A stretch of DNA of 64,000 nucleotides from Posidonia oceanica (GCA_037176725.1 JAZBRS010000059.1:11891001-11955000), one strand, 5' to 3'; shown: positions 11,033 through 23,218, counted from the first letter of the stretch. Program-made: numbers and translations. The notes: generated by a model not told the origin, from the letters alone.

Positions 11033-12647
11033 TCATTGGTAGTACTTCTTGAGGTAGAAAGAATTGACTAGTCCTGATTGCTCAACCTGGGTCATGTCCT
11101 CAAGGATCTCCACACCACCGGTGTGGATTTGTTTGATAATGAAAGGATGCGCCAATTGGGTCTGAATTTGCCACGGATGTCAGGAAGATGGATTGCTCAC
11201 AAAACTAGGTCATCAGGCACGAGATGCCGAGGTTTGACCTTCTTCTAATAAGCTCTGGCCATGCGCCTTTGATAGCATTGGGCATGATGCATAGCCTACA
11301 ATCTGTGCTCGTCGATTAGATTTAGCTGGATGCAGCGGTCTTCAATCCATTCTGCCTCCTCCAGCTCAGCTTCTCGTAGGATCTAGAGTGATGGGATCTC
11401 TACTTCAATGGGTAAAACAGCCTCCATGCCATACACAAGTGAATATGGAGTTGCCTGTGTTGATGTCCGGACTGACATTCTGTACGCCCAAAGGGCATAC
11501 GGAAGCTTGTCATGCCAGTCCTTATGAGTCTCAGCCATTTTCTTCAGGATCTTCACAAGGTTTTTGTTGGCTGACTCAACTACACCATTCATCTACGGCT
11601 GATAAGGTGAGGATCCATGATGTTCGATTTTGAAACTATGGAGATAATCCTCAATCCTCTAGGCTATGAAGTTCTTGCAGTTATCAGATATGATGGCATG
11701 CGGGACCCTGTACCGGGCAATGATGTTATTCCTGATGAACTTTTCTGTTGTTGCGGCTGTGACAGTCTTGTACGAGGCCGCCTCCACCCACTTGGTGAAG
11801 TAAACAATCGCTACTAGGTTAAAGCGATGACCATTGGAGGCTGCAGGATGAATAGCCCCGATGACGTCAATTCCCCATGTAGAGAAGGGCCATGGTGACG
11901 ACATGCTGTGCAATTACTGTGGGGGAACATGAATGAAGTTTCCATGGATTTGGCAGTTGTGGCATCTGCACATAAACTGGCAGCAATCTGCCTCCATGGT
12001 TGACCAAAAATAGCCCTGAAGCATGATATTCTTGGCTAGCAACACGCCGTTCATATGAGAGCCGCATGTCCCTGCATGAACTTGGAGCATCAATGTGTCG
12101 GCTTCTGTCTTGTCCACATAGTGAAGAAGCATTTGATTGTAGGATCTCCTATAAAGGTGTCCTGCTCCCAGCACATATTTCGATGCCAGACACACCAAAG
12201 TCTTCCTGTCGGCCGCTGAGGCACTGGGCAGAAATCTACCAGATTCCAGGAAGATTTGGATGTCATGGTACCATGGGAGATGATCTGAAGGGTCCGCCTC
12301 TTCAATGCTCATGTAGTGTGCAGGTAGCTCTACACGTGTGACTGACACATCCACTGCATGGTCCTCTGATATGGAGAGCGAAGATGCTAAAGTTGCCAGC
12401 ACATCCGTATAAGCATTCTTGGCTCTACTCATAAAGGTGAAACGGATCTCCTCGAATTCTTCAATGAGCTTCAAAAGGTACTCATGATATGACACAAGCT
12501 TGGGGTCCCTGGTCTTCCATTCTCCATTGACCTAGGATATGACGAGCATCGCATCCCCATAGACTCTCACTGTCGCGCACCATGCTCAAGTGCGACTTGG
12601 AGTCCCAAGATGCATGCTTCGTATTCCGCTTCATTGTTGGTGCACTT
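11033..12647 (-). pseudogene. pol: Element E: C-terminal aRNH and integrase
   Basis: Begins with the aRNH motif TNNEAEYEACILGL. It goes through ARNAYTDVLATLASS-type residues (here AKNAYTDVLATLA), then the integrase HHCC zinc finger (HAGTCGSH ... CRCHNCQ). The core is GIDVIGAIHP, then ISDNCKNF (normally DNGSNF), then NGVVESANK. The end is LKKYYQ and a TGA at 11033, so the full C terminus is present. Stops at 11914 (TAA) and 11659 (TAG) leave the frame unchanged. Integrase would join cDNA to chromosomal DNA in the nucleus. The second DDE block carries a Gly-to-Cys change next to the Asp. Confidence 0.85.
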
Positions 12648-14754
12648 TGTAACCATGCAACTGAACGGCTCGTACGCGCCGATTCGTTAGTCACAACAAA
12701 AAGATGTAAAAAATGGGCGAAGGCTGAAGAGAAGAAAACAAAACTTGGAGTCGCCACCTAGTCTATTTTGGAATCTGGAAAGACGAGGAAAATCGGAAAA
12801 CATGTAAAATGATAAATTGAAAAGGATATGACACAAGGTCATTGTGGGCCAGAGAATCGAGCAAGGACTCCTATTACGCATGGGGAAGGAGTTAGGCACC
12901 CCCATGCGCCCGAGAGAGTCGGTCTTTCTGGGCTATTTTGCTCGTTTGTGGCTAAATGTAGGCAATGATGCCATTTACTGTACGCCCGAGGGCGATTATG
13001 CCATGCCAAGTGAAAACATACTATATGCCTTTGAAAATATGTTGAATGCCTTTGAAATATGCCAAGAGTGAAAACTATATATCTCAAAACACTGTAGACA
13101 TGCAAATCATTCTGGATGATCAAAATTAAAACAAACAGACTCGAAAACGATGTTGGAAAGCTTCGAAACAGGGTTAAGTCTACTGGAAATGTTGGACACT
13201 GGGATTCCCAGCGTCCAACGTAAGATGCTGTAACAGTTGGTGTCTTACACCTTGTAACAGATTTCAAGGTAAAAACTCAGAGAAGAAAGCATATTTTTAA
13301 TTTAAATGCTGTTATAATAGAAACATGATTGAGATAAAGTAAAAATAGACTGTATATAGCACGGATGAATCATCAGAAGATGTATGAAACATTTTTGTAA
13401 ACGAAAATATACAAAAATAAACAATAGGACATTGGACGCTGGCCTTAGCAGCGTCCAACGTTGGACACTCCAGACACAGTGTCCAATGCACTGATAGAGC
13501 ATTTGATATGAAAATCCATTGAAACCGGATCGAAACGAAACAAAAGACATTCAACAAGCAAGAGTAGACATCCACGAACATAAACATGCAATTATTATAA
13601 AAAATGGATGTATAAATCGTCCTCCCCACCTCCACTTGCCTCTTGCCAGAATCCGATGGGTTCTCCGGCCATTGGAGGGCCAGGTGGCCATGGTGCTCAG
13701 CTAGGACTTATGGTGGAAGCTCGGGAAGGTCATGAGGGGCCTTGGGATGCAAGCAATGGGGGAATGGGTTCTCGGCCAAGCTCAATGGCCAGCGGCCTCA
13801 CATGGCCGGAACCCATCACCGGAAAATACAAATAACGGCTAACAGATGTATTTCAAAAGCAAAACCTACGTAACATGCATCGAAACTAACATTCACGATG
13901 TAAGGAATAAAATTCTATGCTAAGGAAAGGAGCACACTTATCTGTTTTGGCGTTTGGTGTGGCTTCCCTTCGCCGGCGGCTCTCTTCGGCAGATACTGTG
14001 GTGGCTCAAGCAATGGTAAGCAGCAGGGTAGGTTCGGTTGTGTCACAGGAGGCTCGAGGGGGCCGGAGGTGAGTGAATTCAGGGGTGTGTGGGCTGTGGT
14101 TAGCTTTGGGAATTCTCAGGAAAATGGGTGCCGACCTTGGAAATGAGGAAGAAAAAATCATTTTATCTGGTTGCATGGGCATGTAACATGGGAATTGGAA
14201 ACGAAGGGTCGTGGGATATGGGTGGAAGTGTGTTTTGGACAGGGGCTCATTGGTATTTGCACTTGGGAGTCGATTGGAATCCCAAAACCAACTTCTGTCA
14301 GTCTCGGTGTGTTGGACGCCTACCTGAGTGGCGTCTTACATAAGACGCTGCCTCAGGTAGCGTCCTACACCCCAAAGAGTTGGACGGTGTTAGACGCTAG
14401 CCTTCTTGCGTCTTACATAAGACGCGAGCACATCCAGCGTCCAACGACCTAGAGAGTATTTTTGGATATTTTTTGGTGTTTTTGGTTGGATTTTTGGTTG
14501 GGCTTGGGCTTGGACTTGGGTTTAGGCTTGGTTTAGGGCAAGGCTTAGGTTTAGGCTAGGTTTAGGACAAGGCTTAGGTTTAGGCTTGGTTTTTGACAAG
14601 GCTTGGGTTTAGGCTTAGTCTTGGACAAGGCTTAGGTTTAGGCTTAGTCTGGGATTGGTTTTGGGTTTGGTGAATAGGTGGGGGGCCGCCATGACCGAGC
14701 ACATCCTTAGGACAAAAACCACCGACGAAGGACTACAAAATCGGGGTGTCTACA
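12648..14754 (-). repeat. Solo LTR1 (beta family) inside the aRNH of element E
   Basis: Opens TGTAGACACCCCGATTTTG at 14754 and ends GGTTACA at 12648 (minus strand). It is flanked by near-identical 5-bp target copies, CACTC (14755-14759) and CACTT (12643-12647). The aRNH reading resumes across it at the Cys of the TNNEAEYEA block. It carries paired inverted motifs of the GTTGGACGC...GCGTCCAAC type at about 13191, 13431 and 14311. Near its 3' end come GGTGCCTAACTCCTTCCCC and GGTGGCGACTCC, both shared with LTR2 and LTR3. A solo LTR is the usual product of LTR-LTR recombination. Confidence 0.88.
14490..14680. repeat. Tandem repeat, about 35-bp unit, in LTR1
   Basis: Four to five degenerate copies of a unit like GACAAGGCTTAGGTTTAGG CTTGG preceded by GGGCTTGGGCTTGG. 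A similar GGGCTTGGG-type stretch lies at the same place in LTR3 (56300-56400) and in LTR2 (17545-17640), so it is part of the beta LTR plan. Confidence 0.7.
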
Positions 14755-14835
14755 CACTCGACGGTCAATTTTCTCGCAAAAGGGATCCACTGACCTTGCG
14801 GTGATGCGAGAATCGCACCAATGCCTCTGCCCCTC
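14755..14835 (-). pseudogene. pol: Middle fragment of element E aRNH between two solo LTRs
   Basis: An 81-bp island of coding sequence. On the minus strand it reads RGIGAILASPQGQWIPFARK, matching RGIGAMLTTPQGQMIPFARK in element F. It joins the FDGAVNK end at 17676 on one side and the TNNEAEYEA block at 12647 on the other. Its ends are the target-site copies of the two solo LTRs (CCCTC at 14831-14835, CACTC at 14755-14759). This fragment fixes the boundaries of both insertions. Confidence 0.88.
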
Positions 14836-17675
14836 TAGAGTAACCTTGAAAATCGACCCGTCCATTAACGATGCCAAAGCTCGCGTGCACCGATCGATAG
14901 TAGGTCACTGTTAGCAGGTGGATCCGAGGAAGGAAACTCGACTCGAAAACACCAAAAAGTAGAGGCGAACGCCAAAGAGAAATAAAGAAAGACAAGGAGT
15001 CGCCACCTGATTTATTAAAATGGGAAAACTAGGAAAATCATATAAAGAACGTGCAGGGAAAATCTATGCATTTTAGAAGCATGCGAAAATCAATGCAAAT
15101 GTGTGACACAAAGTCAATGCAGTCCAGAGAAAGGGTAAGGACTCTTGTTACATGTGGGGAAGGTGTTAGGCACCCCCAACATGCCCAAGGAATTAGTCTT
15201 TCATAACTGATCTACTATTGTGTAGCAAATGTTGGCAAATGAATGCTGATTTATATTCGCCCTAGGGCGGTATGCAAGATGCAATTATAAACCATGGAAA
15301 GCTTAGCAAACCTTGTTTAAAAGCAATTAAGTAAAGTTAAAGCATTGCAAACAGGCGATAGATAAGCGAGAGAAGTGAAACTAAAGCCAAAGGGGTTGTA
15401 TAAAAACAAAGGCAGTAGCGGGAACAACTATGCCCACTGCCCGGAATGCTGCTGGAGTCGCCAGCCTGAGGGGCGGTAGTGCCTGTCGCCGGTGGAATTG
15501 GCGTCACAGAGCACGTCTCCTGCTACCAACACAGTGGCAATCATTGCCAAGGAAGGCTATGGAAATCATGTAAGACATGAAATCGGTGACAAAGCTATAA
15601 AGATTGCATGCTCTAAGACAAAATTGGTATTAAAACAAGTTGGTCAACAAAACAAGGAGGCGGTAAGCCAGTGGCGTAGCCCACTGCCTGGATTGCAACC
15701 AAGTCGTCGCTGAGAGCAGCAACTGAGCAGGTCACCACTGTGAGTGGCGCCTGAACCAGTCGCCAAGCTCCTAGGCGACACGGCCATACACAGTATTCCC
15801 AAGTAGAAGCCTTTGCTGCTGAAAACATGCTATGTAGACTAAGCGAAATAAGGAACCAAGCATGCAGGATTACAGATGGCATATCCACAATCAAAACCAT
15901 GCAATCACTTTGTAAAATGACAATGTGGGTCACGAGATATGGCGGCCTAAAGTCCGGCCAGTGGACTGTTGAAAAAACACAGTTGAGTCACCGGTGTGAG
16001 TGGCGACTCAACTAGCAGTCCTGGACCAAACCTCAAGGCCAAATCTTGCAGCCAAAGCCATGCATGATTGAAAACTAATGGTGCAAACATGCAGAGCAAT
16101 CAACCACGATGACAAGGAAACAAAAATCACATGAAACGGAGGCTTGGGTAACGAGATACACCGGCTCAAAGTCTGATTGGTGGGCTACTAAAGTTGCAGG
16201 TTAGTCGCCACTTGGAGCGGCGTCACCTTTACAACCAAGTAGTCCAAACAATGGACTTCGGAGCCAAATCTCGCTCCACACACGATGCAAAGCAAGCAAC
16301 TAAGTATGCGAAATAAAAGAGCAAGCATCCACAATCACAGAGAAACAAACATCAAGCAAAATGACGGCCTGGATCGCCCAGAGCGTCAGCCTAAAGTTCG
16401 ACCGACGGCAGTTTGAAGTTGCAGGTCAGTCGCCACTTGGAGCGATGCTAGACCTGGCAGTCCAATGGACGAACTTCAACGGCGAACTGCTCACTCCAGG
16501 TGAAGTGGAAAAGGCCAGGGAGGATCAGAGAACGTCGACGACGTTCCCACGAACCCAGCCACACCTTCGGTGCGGAAAATGGCGGCTTGTGGCACTCCAA
16601 CCACCTCCGCCTCTTTGCGCCGCTGTAGCTTGCCGGAGGCCGGCTGTGTGAGTGGCCAACGACCTGACAAACCGGCTAGGAAGCTTAGAGGGACCGAGGG
16701 GGATGAGAGGGAGTGCTCGTGGGCTGAGAAAGAGACAGGCGTCTCTTTCCCGCCTCTGCCGGCCAATGGCCGGTGTTGCCGCGCCTCCTCGACCGTTGGG
16801 ATGGCCAAGAGCGCAAGAAGGTAAGCGGCCTATACGGCCGCGAGGGGAGGAGGTCCGGGAACGTTCCTGGACCCTCAAACATGCAAAAGGGTGAGGTGTT
16901 TCACCTCTGAGGCTCACCAGAGAGGAAGGATGGAGTTTGGGGATGGAAGGCCGGCGATGAGTTCGGAGGCAACAATGGGCTTGGAAGGCTTAGGATCACT
17001 CTGGGATGCATGGGATCGCACCAGGAAGGTGGAGGGATGCTCTGGGAGGCTTGAATTTTCTCTGGAGCTTACAAATTTGCAAGTGCTGTGGTTGGGTTCT
17101 GCGGTGGTCTCTTGGTTTTGTTCGCTGACTGAAGAAAAGGAGAAGGATGAGGTGGCAGATGAGGCACAGAGGCGGTGGTGTGAGGGGCTGAAAGTGGGTT
17201 TGGATGTCAAGGAAGTTAGTGCGGTGGCAGGTTGCAGGCGGTGGTGGCAGTGGGTGCAAAGAGAGCAGGAAGATCACCGGCAGAGAGGGTGACCGGTGGC
17301 AGGGAGTAAGTGGGGCTTGGCGTGTAGTGCGTGGCCGAGAGTGGGCGAGTAAGTGCGGAGGGGGCGGGTCGTAGGAGACGGAGGTCGGTGATGACCGACA
17401 GCAGCTGCACGGGAAGGACTTGAGTGGTGGCTTGAGTTACAGTTTAGTCACTGGTTGCAGTGGCACCTAACTCGGTCGCCGCTTGGAGTTGCGATAGGGT
17501 CTGGTCGCCTCTGCATGCGGCACTTGAGTGTGCAACTCAGTAAACTGGGCTGCTAATGGGCTTGGGTTGGTTTAAGTTTGGGTTATGGAATTGGATGGTT
17601 TTGGGTTGGTTTTGGAATGGGTTTCGCCGTGCCACAACGAACAAATCTCTGGAAATTCCACATGGGGTGTCTGCA
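14836..17675 (-). repeat. Solo LTR2 (beta family) inside the aRNH of element E
   Basis: Minus strand from TGCAGACACCCC at 17675 to GGTTACTCTA at 14836, flanked by perfect 5-bp copies CCCTC (17676-17680 and 14831-14835). The ends TGCA... and ...CTCTA each differ slightly from the TGTA...TACA of relatives. Its paired motifs are of the GTCGCC...GGCGAC type (near 15457, 15731, 15988, 16203, 16426 and 17446), not the GTTGGACG type of LTR1 and LTR3. It carries the shared GGTGCCTAACACCTTCCCC block (about 15155-15175), GGTGGCGACTCC (15000) and CACGCGAGCTTTGGCATCGT near its end. No gene is called. Confidence 0.9.
16480..17430. other. GC-rich gene-like block within LTR2
   Basis: GC-rich, with several overlapping ORFs on both strands and none preferred. 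Blocks of like character sit at the same place in LTR1 (13600-14290), LTR3 (55400-56180) and LTR0 (9228-9760). They lie in the 5' (U3) half of each LTR. I see no known protein family; a captured host gene fragment or promoter region is possible but unproven. Confidence 0.4.
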
Positions 17676-19730
17676 CCCTCTTATTGACGGCACCATCAAA
17701 ATACACATGCCAATGCTGCTCGCCCTTGGAGCCCTCTAGCTCTAATTCCTCCATGGAAAAAAGGATGTCCTCGTCTGGGAACTGCGTCTGGAGAGGCTGA
17801 TACTCAGGTAGGGGTAAGTCAGCCAAGTGGTCTGCCATCGCCTGCCCCTTCATCGACTTCTGTGTGACAAAAGTGATGTCGTATTGGGACGACAACACTT
17901 GCCACTTGATGCATCTACCTACTAGTGCTGGCTTTTGGAAGAGGAATTTCATCGGATCATGCCAGCATAGAAGTAGGACAGGGTATGCCATCATGTAATG
18001 TCTCAATCTCTGCGTGGCCCAGACAAGAGATAGGTAGACCTTCTCAATGGTGCTGTACTTGGCCTCACAGTCATTGAACTTCTTATTGAGATAGTAGATG
18101 GCCCGCTCTCTACGACCTGACTCGTCGTGTTGGCCCAAGACTGCGCCCATGGAATGCTGAGTGGTGGAGAGATAGAGAAGCAAAGGTCTCCCTGGCGTGG
18201 GAGGCACCAAAACCAAAGGCTTGACCAAGAGCTGCTTGATCTTGTCAAATGCAGCCTGGCACTCAACATTCCAACTGATCTGCACATTCTTCCGCAGAAG
18301 CTTGAAGATCGGCTCAGAAATGGGCGTGAGCTACGCTATGAACCGACTGATATACTGCAGACGCCCCAGTAGTCCTCTGACTTCTTTCTCAGTTGCAAGG
18401 GGAGGCATGTCAATGATTGCTCTGGCCTTGCTGGTGTCCACCTCAATCCCCCCTCTAGCTGATGATGTAGCCTGAAAGCTTTCCAGAAGAAACTCCGAAC
18501 ACACATTTGTTGGGGTTGAGGCGAAGCTTGTAGCGTCTAAGGTGGTCAAAGAGCTTTCTCAAGCAGGATAAATGATCCTTGGACTCTTTGGACTTGGTGA
18601 TCATATCGTCCACATAAACCTCGACCTCTTGGTGCATGAGGTCATGGAACAATGCAGTCATGGCTCGCTGATATGTCACCCCTGCATTCTTGAGTCCAAA
18701 AGGCATCACTCGGTAACAGAAGACTCCCCATGGGGTGATGAAGGATGTCTTTTCCATATCCTCCTCTACCATTCTGATTTGATTGTAGCCTGAGAAGCCA
18801 TCCATGAATGAAAGCATCTTGTGTCCCACGGTATTGTCAACAAGGACATCAATGTGTGGCAATGGGAAATCATCCTTGGGACTCGCCTTGTTCAGGTCCC
18901 TGTAATCAATGCACATGCGGACCCGACCATCCTTCTTGGGTACCGTCATGACATTTGCAAGCCACTCTGGGTACAGGACGACCTTGAGGAAATTAACATT
19001 GTGTTGCTTCACAATTTCCTCCTTGAGCATCAACAGCCATTGCGGACGCCATCTTCTGAGTTTCTGCTTGATGGGTTTTGCATCTAGCTTAAGTGGCAAG
19101 TTATGCACCACTATCTCAACATCGAGGCCAACCATGTTGTCATAACTCCAGGCGAATACATTTGCATATTTCATAAGGAATGCAATGAATTATGCTCCAG
19201 CCTGGGGTGTCAACTTAGCGCTGATGCGGAACTCCTTGACCTCTTCAGCTGTGCCGATGTTGATAACCTCCGTCTCCTCTTCAACATGGAGGTTTGGCCC
19301 TTCAGGGTCATCGTCATAGGGCTGGAATTCAAGCGTCGCTTCTTCTTCTACGCATATATCTTCCTCTTGATCATCCTCCTCTTCGTACGCAATAAGCTCT
19401 GAGAGGATCTCCTTCTCGAATATCGGATTGGTGACATTGAAGGAGAGGATGTGCTCGGCGCTCTGCCCTTGACGCTTCAAGATGGTCACACTGACTCTGG
19501 TGTTCTTATATCGGCACTGCGCGACCTCTGCCCTGGCAGCCTCTGGACCTGTTGATAGACTAGGTCGCTCTACCTCTACTACCTCTACTGTGTTTTTGAT
19601 GTTTTCCAAATTTTTCGATTTTTTTGGATTTTCTAATATATACACAGGTGATGTAGGTAACTGGCGGTTGTCCTTCTCTTGACTGATATGACTACTACCG
19701 CCTGGGTCACTGCCCAAACCTAAATTGGCG
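17676..19730 (-). pseudogene. pol: pol of element E: RT, RNase H and start of aRNH
   Basis: An acidic N-terminal region (19717-19190) leads into RT: VPKKDGRVRMCIDYRDLNKA, SFMDGFSGYNQI, MPFGLKNAGVTYQRAM and an intact YVDD at 18605-18616. A TAG and one extra G in a six-G run near 18460 shift the frame before RGIEV. The next frame continues with RNase H (PLLLYLSTTQHSMGAVLGQ, KYSTIEKVYLSLVWA). The first catalytic Asp of a normal RNase H (usually TDAS) is not present. The aRNH begins with HWHVYFDGAVNK at about 17720 and is cut by solo LTR2 at 17675. Confidence 0.88.
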
Positions 19731-19740
19731 TTTTTTTTTC
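19731..19740 (-). promoter_or_regulatory. Possible -1 frameshift slip site between gag-pro and pol of element E
   Basis: A run of nine A on the minus strand (G then A9 then CGCC). Gag-pro is in one frame to here and meets TAG a few codons later. The RT frame is open through the run in the -1 frame, so A-AAA-AAA would serve as a slippery heptamer. A weak TGGG...CCCA stem follows about 16 bases downstream. A homopolymer indel in a decayed copy would look the same. Confidence 0.3.
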
Positions 19741-21921
19741 ACCCCCACCACGCCTGAGGTGGGGTTTGGGCTGAACATACCATCTAGACCTGCCTCCCGA
19801 CTGCGAAGTGATCAACTCGTCAGGTCTACTAGGTGCAGCCTCTGACTCTTCCAAGACCATGATGGCTAGGTGGTCATGTTGTTGGTCAGAACAATCAGGC
19901 TCGCAATCTATAAGCACCGCCTTTCCCTTCCTCAGGGCGTGCTGCTCTGCAGCATCCTCTGCCAATGCGGTGAGTTGCTCTTGGAACAAAAGTTCCAGGT
20001 CACCAAGTTGGCTGTCCATCTCTGCCATTGCTCCCTCATCCTCATCTGGAGCGAAATCAAGGTAGTAGGCATCGACCGCCCCTGGGCCCACATGCTCAAT
20101 TGTTTGGATCTAACTGTCGATCTGATCTGTCTTTGTCTCGTGCTCCTCGTCTAAGTCAAAGTCCTTGACGTAGACGCACTCCTCCGTCGGCAGTGGGGAT
20201 GTCTAGTGCAGTCCCGACTGTGTTGATGTCTGACTCTTGTTGGGATCAAGAGTACCTACGTTGATGACGTTGGTGAGGTCCCGTGGAATGTCCAGCCTTC
20301 GGTTCTTTGAGCGCGCGAATCCATCCTTGTGAGGTTGCCAGTCGTAGCCCAGTCCTTCGTTGTCTCTCCTCTCTACTGCTGCAACAGGTTCGGTGATCCC
20401 CTGGCCGTACCGCCCGAGTGGTGTCCCTATCTCATAACCCCATTGGCGACATAAGTTCTCGAACATCAAAGAAGGGTTGGAACAAACAGCCAGGCTGGCA
20501 CGTTCGAGATCTGGAATGAAATTAACCGGCTCAAACCGGTTGACACAATAAAGAATATCAGAGGGTTTAGGGTCGAACTGGACAGTCTGTAAAGAGACGG
20601 AAGAGATAGCCTCGACTTTCTCCTTATCGAAGTTTTCCGCCATAATGATGACAACATCGTCACCCGAATGGAACTTGATCATGCAATGGAGAGTCGAGGG
20701 GAGCACTTGATGCTTGTGGAGCCAAGGGTGCCCAAGTAGGAGGTTAAAAGAAGGCTCAAGATCAACGATGTAGAACTCTACATCGAAAACAATAGGTGTT
20801 ATGGTGAGGGGAATGATTAGGATCCCCAGTGCATCATGGTGTGTGTTATCAATGGTGGTCATTCCCTTTACAGCTGGTGTAATGTCCTCGGCTTTGAATC
20901 CAAGTCGGCTTGCTGTGCGCAAGGGATAGACATTGAGGCCTGCTCCATTATCAACCAACGTTAAGGGAATACAAAAAGTCTGGTACTGCACCGTGATGAA
21001 TAGGGGTTGGTTATGGTTTATCCCCGCTGAAGGCAATTCATCACTTGAAAAAGAGATGACTTGCGGAACCGCAATCATGGCCACCATGGTCTCGAGGGCA
21101 TCAGGCTCAATGGCTGGGGAGACATGGGCAGCCTGGAAAACTCTAAGAAATGCCTCTCTATGCTCTGAGGACGTAAGGATGAGGTCCCAAATAGAAATAT
21201 TAGCCTTCACCTTCTTCAACTGAGCGGTGATATCGATAGAAGGCTGATCCTTCTTCAGAGCAGGGGATGAGGTGGAGGGCTGAGCTGGGCAATCTACTGT
21301 GAAAGTCCTAGCAGGCTGTCCCACAAGAGATGAAGGAGTTGGCTCTGGGTAACTAGGTCTGGATGTCAGAGCTGGTGGCTGGTACACCCTCCCAGACCCT
21401 GTGACTTCTACGCACACTTCTATGGCATAATCATATGGAACACGTTGGGTGTCTCTAGTCAGGTTGATGACCAGTGGGGTGTGTGCTGCTAGCTCCAACG
21501 GGGCTACAGGCAGGTTGGCAGGAGAGGAAACTGACTGGGATGGGTAATGAACTGAGGGAGAAGGCCCTGGCTGAGATCGGGTCGACAGACAGATAGGAGA
21601 CTGAGCTGGGGATGATGTGGCGGATGGCACAGTGGTGCGCTCCAACTCTGCGGTCAATCATATCATGTGAATTGTCGACTCAGAACTAGCGAGAACCGAT
21701 TGATACAAGTGCGTAGGAAAAGGCTGAGAGATGTGGTGAATCAAAGAAGAGGGATCCACTACTAATGTGGCAGGCTCAGAAGGAAAGACACAATGAACAC
21801 CTGAGGGCCCGGCGCCTCCCGAGCTCGAGTGTGGAGGCAAGGGCTGGTTGACTATGTTGGGGTATTGAGGTGCAAGGCTAGGTGTGGGTACAGGTGGTGG
21901 CACTGGAGTGGAGGCTGCCTC
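19741..21921 (-). pseudogene. Protease region of element E
   Basis: In frame with gag except for a TAG near 21658. A Pro/Ser-rich spacer leads to the helical segment (about QLKKVKANISIWDLI) that normally precedes Tat protease. The retropepsin active site is LVDNGAGLNVYPL, Asp codon 20950-20952, with DNG where most retropepsins have DTG. The distal motif is LLLGHPWL. After it come a G-patch-like stretch (GRYGQGI, GLGYDWQ) and an acidic region ending at the A9 run. Only one protease domain exists here, matching PR2 of A and C. Confidence 0.82.
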
Positions 21922-23218
21922 CTAAGTGTCAATAATGATGACCTTGCAGTCAATCAAGTCTTGAATCGTGTTTTGCAATGTATAACATCTATCAGTCTAG
22001 TGCTTCGCGACTCGATGGAAACTACAATAAAGGTTTGTGTTGTACCAATGCGGAAGAGGACTCGACGGTGGGTAAACCTCGGGAAGCATCAGGAGTGACG
22101 CGACCTTGGGAAAGACTACACTCAAAGGCTCAACCAATGGAGTATAGTTGCGTGGAGCGCGTTGAGGCCGTCTTTGCCCCTGGCATCCCAGCCAGACTGG
22201 TGGAGCAGGATACACTGGTTGGGTGGTGGGAGTGATGTGTGGCATGGGTGTCCTAGGTGTTGGAGCATATATCACCTGACTCGGACCGGGCTGAGCCACC
22301 ATATTGATTGGTGTGGCATGGGGCTGAACATATGCAACAGAGGGCTTCGGAGGATCTCTTCTCTTGGGGTTGTTGTTGCCGCTGTTGCTACTACTGCTGC
22401 CACTATTAGATTTGGCAAATGCAGATAGTGCAGGAAAGCTTCCGCTATGGAGTGAGCCTTCCACGCGGGCGCCTGCCTGAATCAAAGATGAGAAGGTGGT
22501 GATAGGATGGATGCTCAACAAGCCCCCTATGTCTGGCTGTGCACCTCAAATGATAATCTCGATAGACTTCTCATCGGAGGGCCTATCTCGAACTTGTGAG
22601 GCGAGGGTGCACCATCGGCCAACGTACTCCCCGAATGGCTCATGGGGTCTTAGCCTAGTGGAGACAAGATCCTCGTGCTTTGGGATCAAGTCGAGGTTGA
22701 AGGAGTACTGCTCCAGGAACACCTGACTGAGGTCGTTCCAAGTTCGGATCATGGCCATGTCAAGGGAAGTGAACCACTTGAGCACGGGGCCAGTCAGACT
22801 CTTTTGGAATAGGCAGATCAGTAGCTTATCGTCAACCTGAAGCTAAGCAAGGTCTCTGTAGTATGCCTAGAGATGTGAGATTAGGCAACCCTTACCGTTA
22901 TACTTCTCGAATTCCAGGACATGAAAATTTGCAGGGAGTACTGCCTCTAGGAAATAACAAAGGTCTCGAAACTGGTAAGGCCGGCGGTCCCCGCCCTGTG
23001 ATGATTGTTGTGCACTCTCTAGATCCCCCACTCTAGCAAGGAGTGTATCTAAGGGAGCTACCGATGATGACTGTGCAGGTAGGGTTGGAGCCACATATGC
23101 TGAATAGGCTACCCCTAAGGGATCCTCTGGATCTACCATTGCGCCACTTGGTGCCATGGTGCGAGGGTCAGTGTACACGTGTGATGGTGCTGAAGCAAGT
23201 GGTATGCTTGATGGAGGC
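21922..23218 (-). pseudogene. gag: gag of element E, main fragment
   Basis: Capsid precursor in one frame, broken by TAG codons near 22860-22870 and 22840 (both where Gln is expected), a TGA near 22546 (Arg expected) and a TAG inside the knuckle. Recognisable parts are RPYQFRDLCYFLEAVLP, the capsid region about GPVLKWFTSLDMAMIRTWND and ERLRPHEPFGEYVGRW-like residues (here STRLRPHEPFGEYVGRW). The zinc knuckle C-x2-H-x4-H-x4-C is at 21985-22026. Element B cuts the reading at 23218/33456, and the N-terminal side continues at 33456-33608. Confidence 0.85.

Noticed and set aside
12740..12760. GGTGGCGACTCC as primer binding site next to LTR1 (also 15000 and 53165)
   Set aside because: LTR3 and LTR2 boundaries show that this word lies inside the LTR, 100-170 bases before its end.
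16361..17292. Several ORFs of 80-130 codons on both strands of LTR2
   Set aside because: GC-rich overlapping frames with no domain and no frame preference; recorded only as a GC-rich block.
14755..17675. LTR1 and LTR2 as the two LTRs of one element with a collapsed interior
   Set aside because: They differ strongly, and the 81 bp between them is aRNH coding sequence of element E with target copies on both sides.
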